Shown here: positions 5,272-5,578 of the stretch, one piece after another
How the letters are laid out: every line of letters starts with the position of its first letter
Position numbering within the stretch: the first letter of the stretch is position 1
Source of the DNA: CAYVQU01 sp964453155
GTDB lineage: Bacteria; Chloroflexota; Anaerolineae; Anaerolineales; UBA11858
Assembly: GCA_964453155.1 (NCBI GenBank)
Contig: CAYVQU010000266.1
Location: 1-5,578, forward strand
Direction: 5' to 3'
Length of the DNA stretch: 5,578 nt
The notes under the pieces: generated by a model
What the model was told of the DNA's origin: nothing
What the model saw: the letters and a program-made list of their open reading frames with translations, nothing else
The model's database searches: none
Program-made: the position numbers and the translations under genes

Positions 5272-5578
5272 AAAGTGATTCGAGTTTTGATTGTAGATGA
5301 TCACCTGATTGTTCGAGAGGGGATTCGGTTGATATTGGATACTGAACCCGGCATCGATTTGGTAGGGGAGGCCTCTGATGGCGCCGAGGGGGTCGAGTTG
5401 GCCGCCAACCTCAACCCCGACGTCATTCTTATGGATTTGCGGATGCCCGGTATGGATGGCTTAACTGCCATCGAGCACCTCCGCCGTGATCAGCCCGAAA
5501 TTGAGATCGTTATCCTGACGACCTTCAATAGAGTTTATGCAGAATTAGCAGCGGCAGTTCGCCATCGTTGGGTCTGTG
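5263..5578 (+). CDS. NarL/LuxR-family response regulator, 5' part (LnrK/LiaR-like)
   Basis: This is the receiver domain of the response regulator partnered with the upstream kinase; 105 codons are visible before the window ends. The start reads MSGKVIRVLIVDDH, with the acidic pair D12/D13. ILMDLRMPGMDG gives D58 as the phosphorylated aspartate, and ILTTF at about 84-88 supplies the conserved Thr. The spacing fits a NarL-type receiver, but the DNA-binding HTH domain lies beyond the window, so that part is inferred. The ATG at 5263 is the first in-frame start after a TGA at 5260-5262. A GTG at 5275 (VIRVLIVDD) is an alternative. After residue N89 the translation (RVYAELAAAVRHRWVC) no longer resembles the usual x-DE-x-x-x-x-x-LRAGA-x-GYLLK segment. 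A small indel or poor sequence near the end is possible. Confidence 0.85.
   Translation, partial: MSGKVIRVLIVDDHLIVREGIRLILDTEPGIDLVGEASDGAEGVELAANLNPDVILMDLRMPGMDGLTAIEHLRRDQPEIEIVILTTFNRVYAELAAAVRHRWVC

Overview
This 5.6 kb bacterial window holds two divergent gene sets. On the minus strand, read from about 3724 down to 76, is a three-gene ABC-2 export operon: an ATPase, then two different membrane subunits of the one-helix / large ectodomain / helix-bundle type. On the plus strand, starting near 3999, is a two-component pair: a six-helix DesK/LiaS/NarX-class histidine kinase and a NarL-type response regulator, which runs off the right edge.

The gene content (one ATPase, two ABC-2 permeases, one multi-helix HisKA_3 kinase, one NarL-type regulator) matches the Bacillus subtilis linearmycin sensing/resistance set LnrJK-LnrLMN (formerly YfiJK-YfiLMN). 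It also resembles YvfTU-YvfRS, which has a single permease. The likely logic is that the kinase senses a membrane-active compound or membrane stress, the regulator is phosphorylated, and the divergent exporter is induced. The substrate cannot be read from the sequence. The 274-base divergent region (3725-3998) carries a perfect 17-bp inverted repeat, a second 10-bp near-perfect dyad, and a plausible plus-strand promoter.

The most unusual part is the spacers. All three gaps between adjacent co-directional genes begin at or within 2 nt of the upstream stop codon with a short-period tandem repeat of about 7 bp (AGTGGWK type or GGACCGG type). In two of them this folds into a long imperfect palindrome. 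The divergent region has an analogous 8-bp-period palindrome. At the kinase/regulator junction the heptad array makes up the last codons and stop of the kinase and the first codons of the regulator. A separate CCCTTCGACAAGCTCAGG-type dispersed repeat sits inside that array.

The organism is a bacterium of moderate GC content, roughly half by eye. I recall heptad-like intergenic repeats of this kind, together with LnrLMN-like modules, from Chloroflexota (Anaerolineae-like) genomes, but that assignment is inference only. No RNA gene, CRISPR array, insertion sequence or convincing intrinsic terminator is visible. Positions 1-75 lie downstream of the exporter operon and hold nothing I can name.
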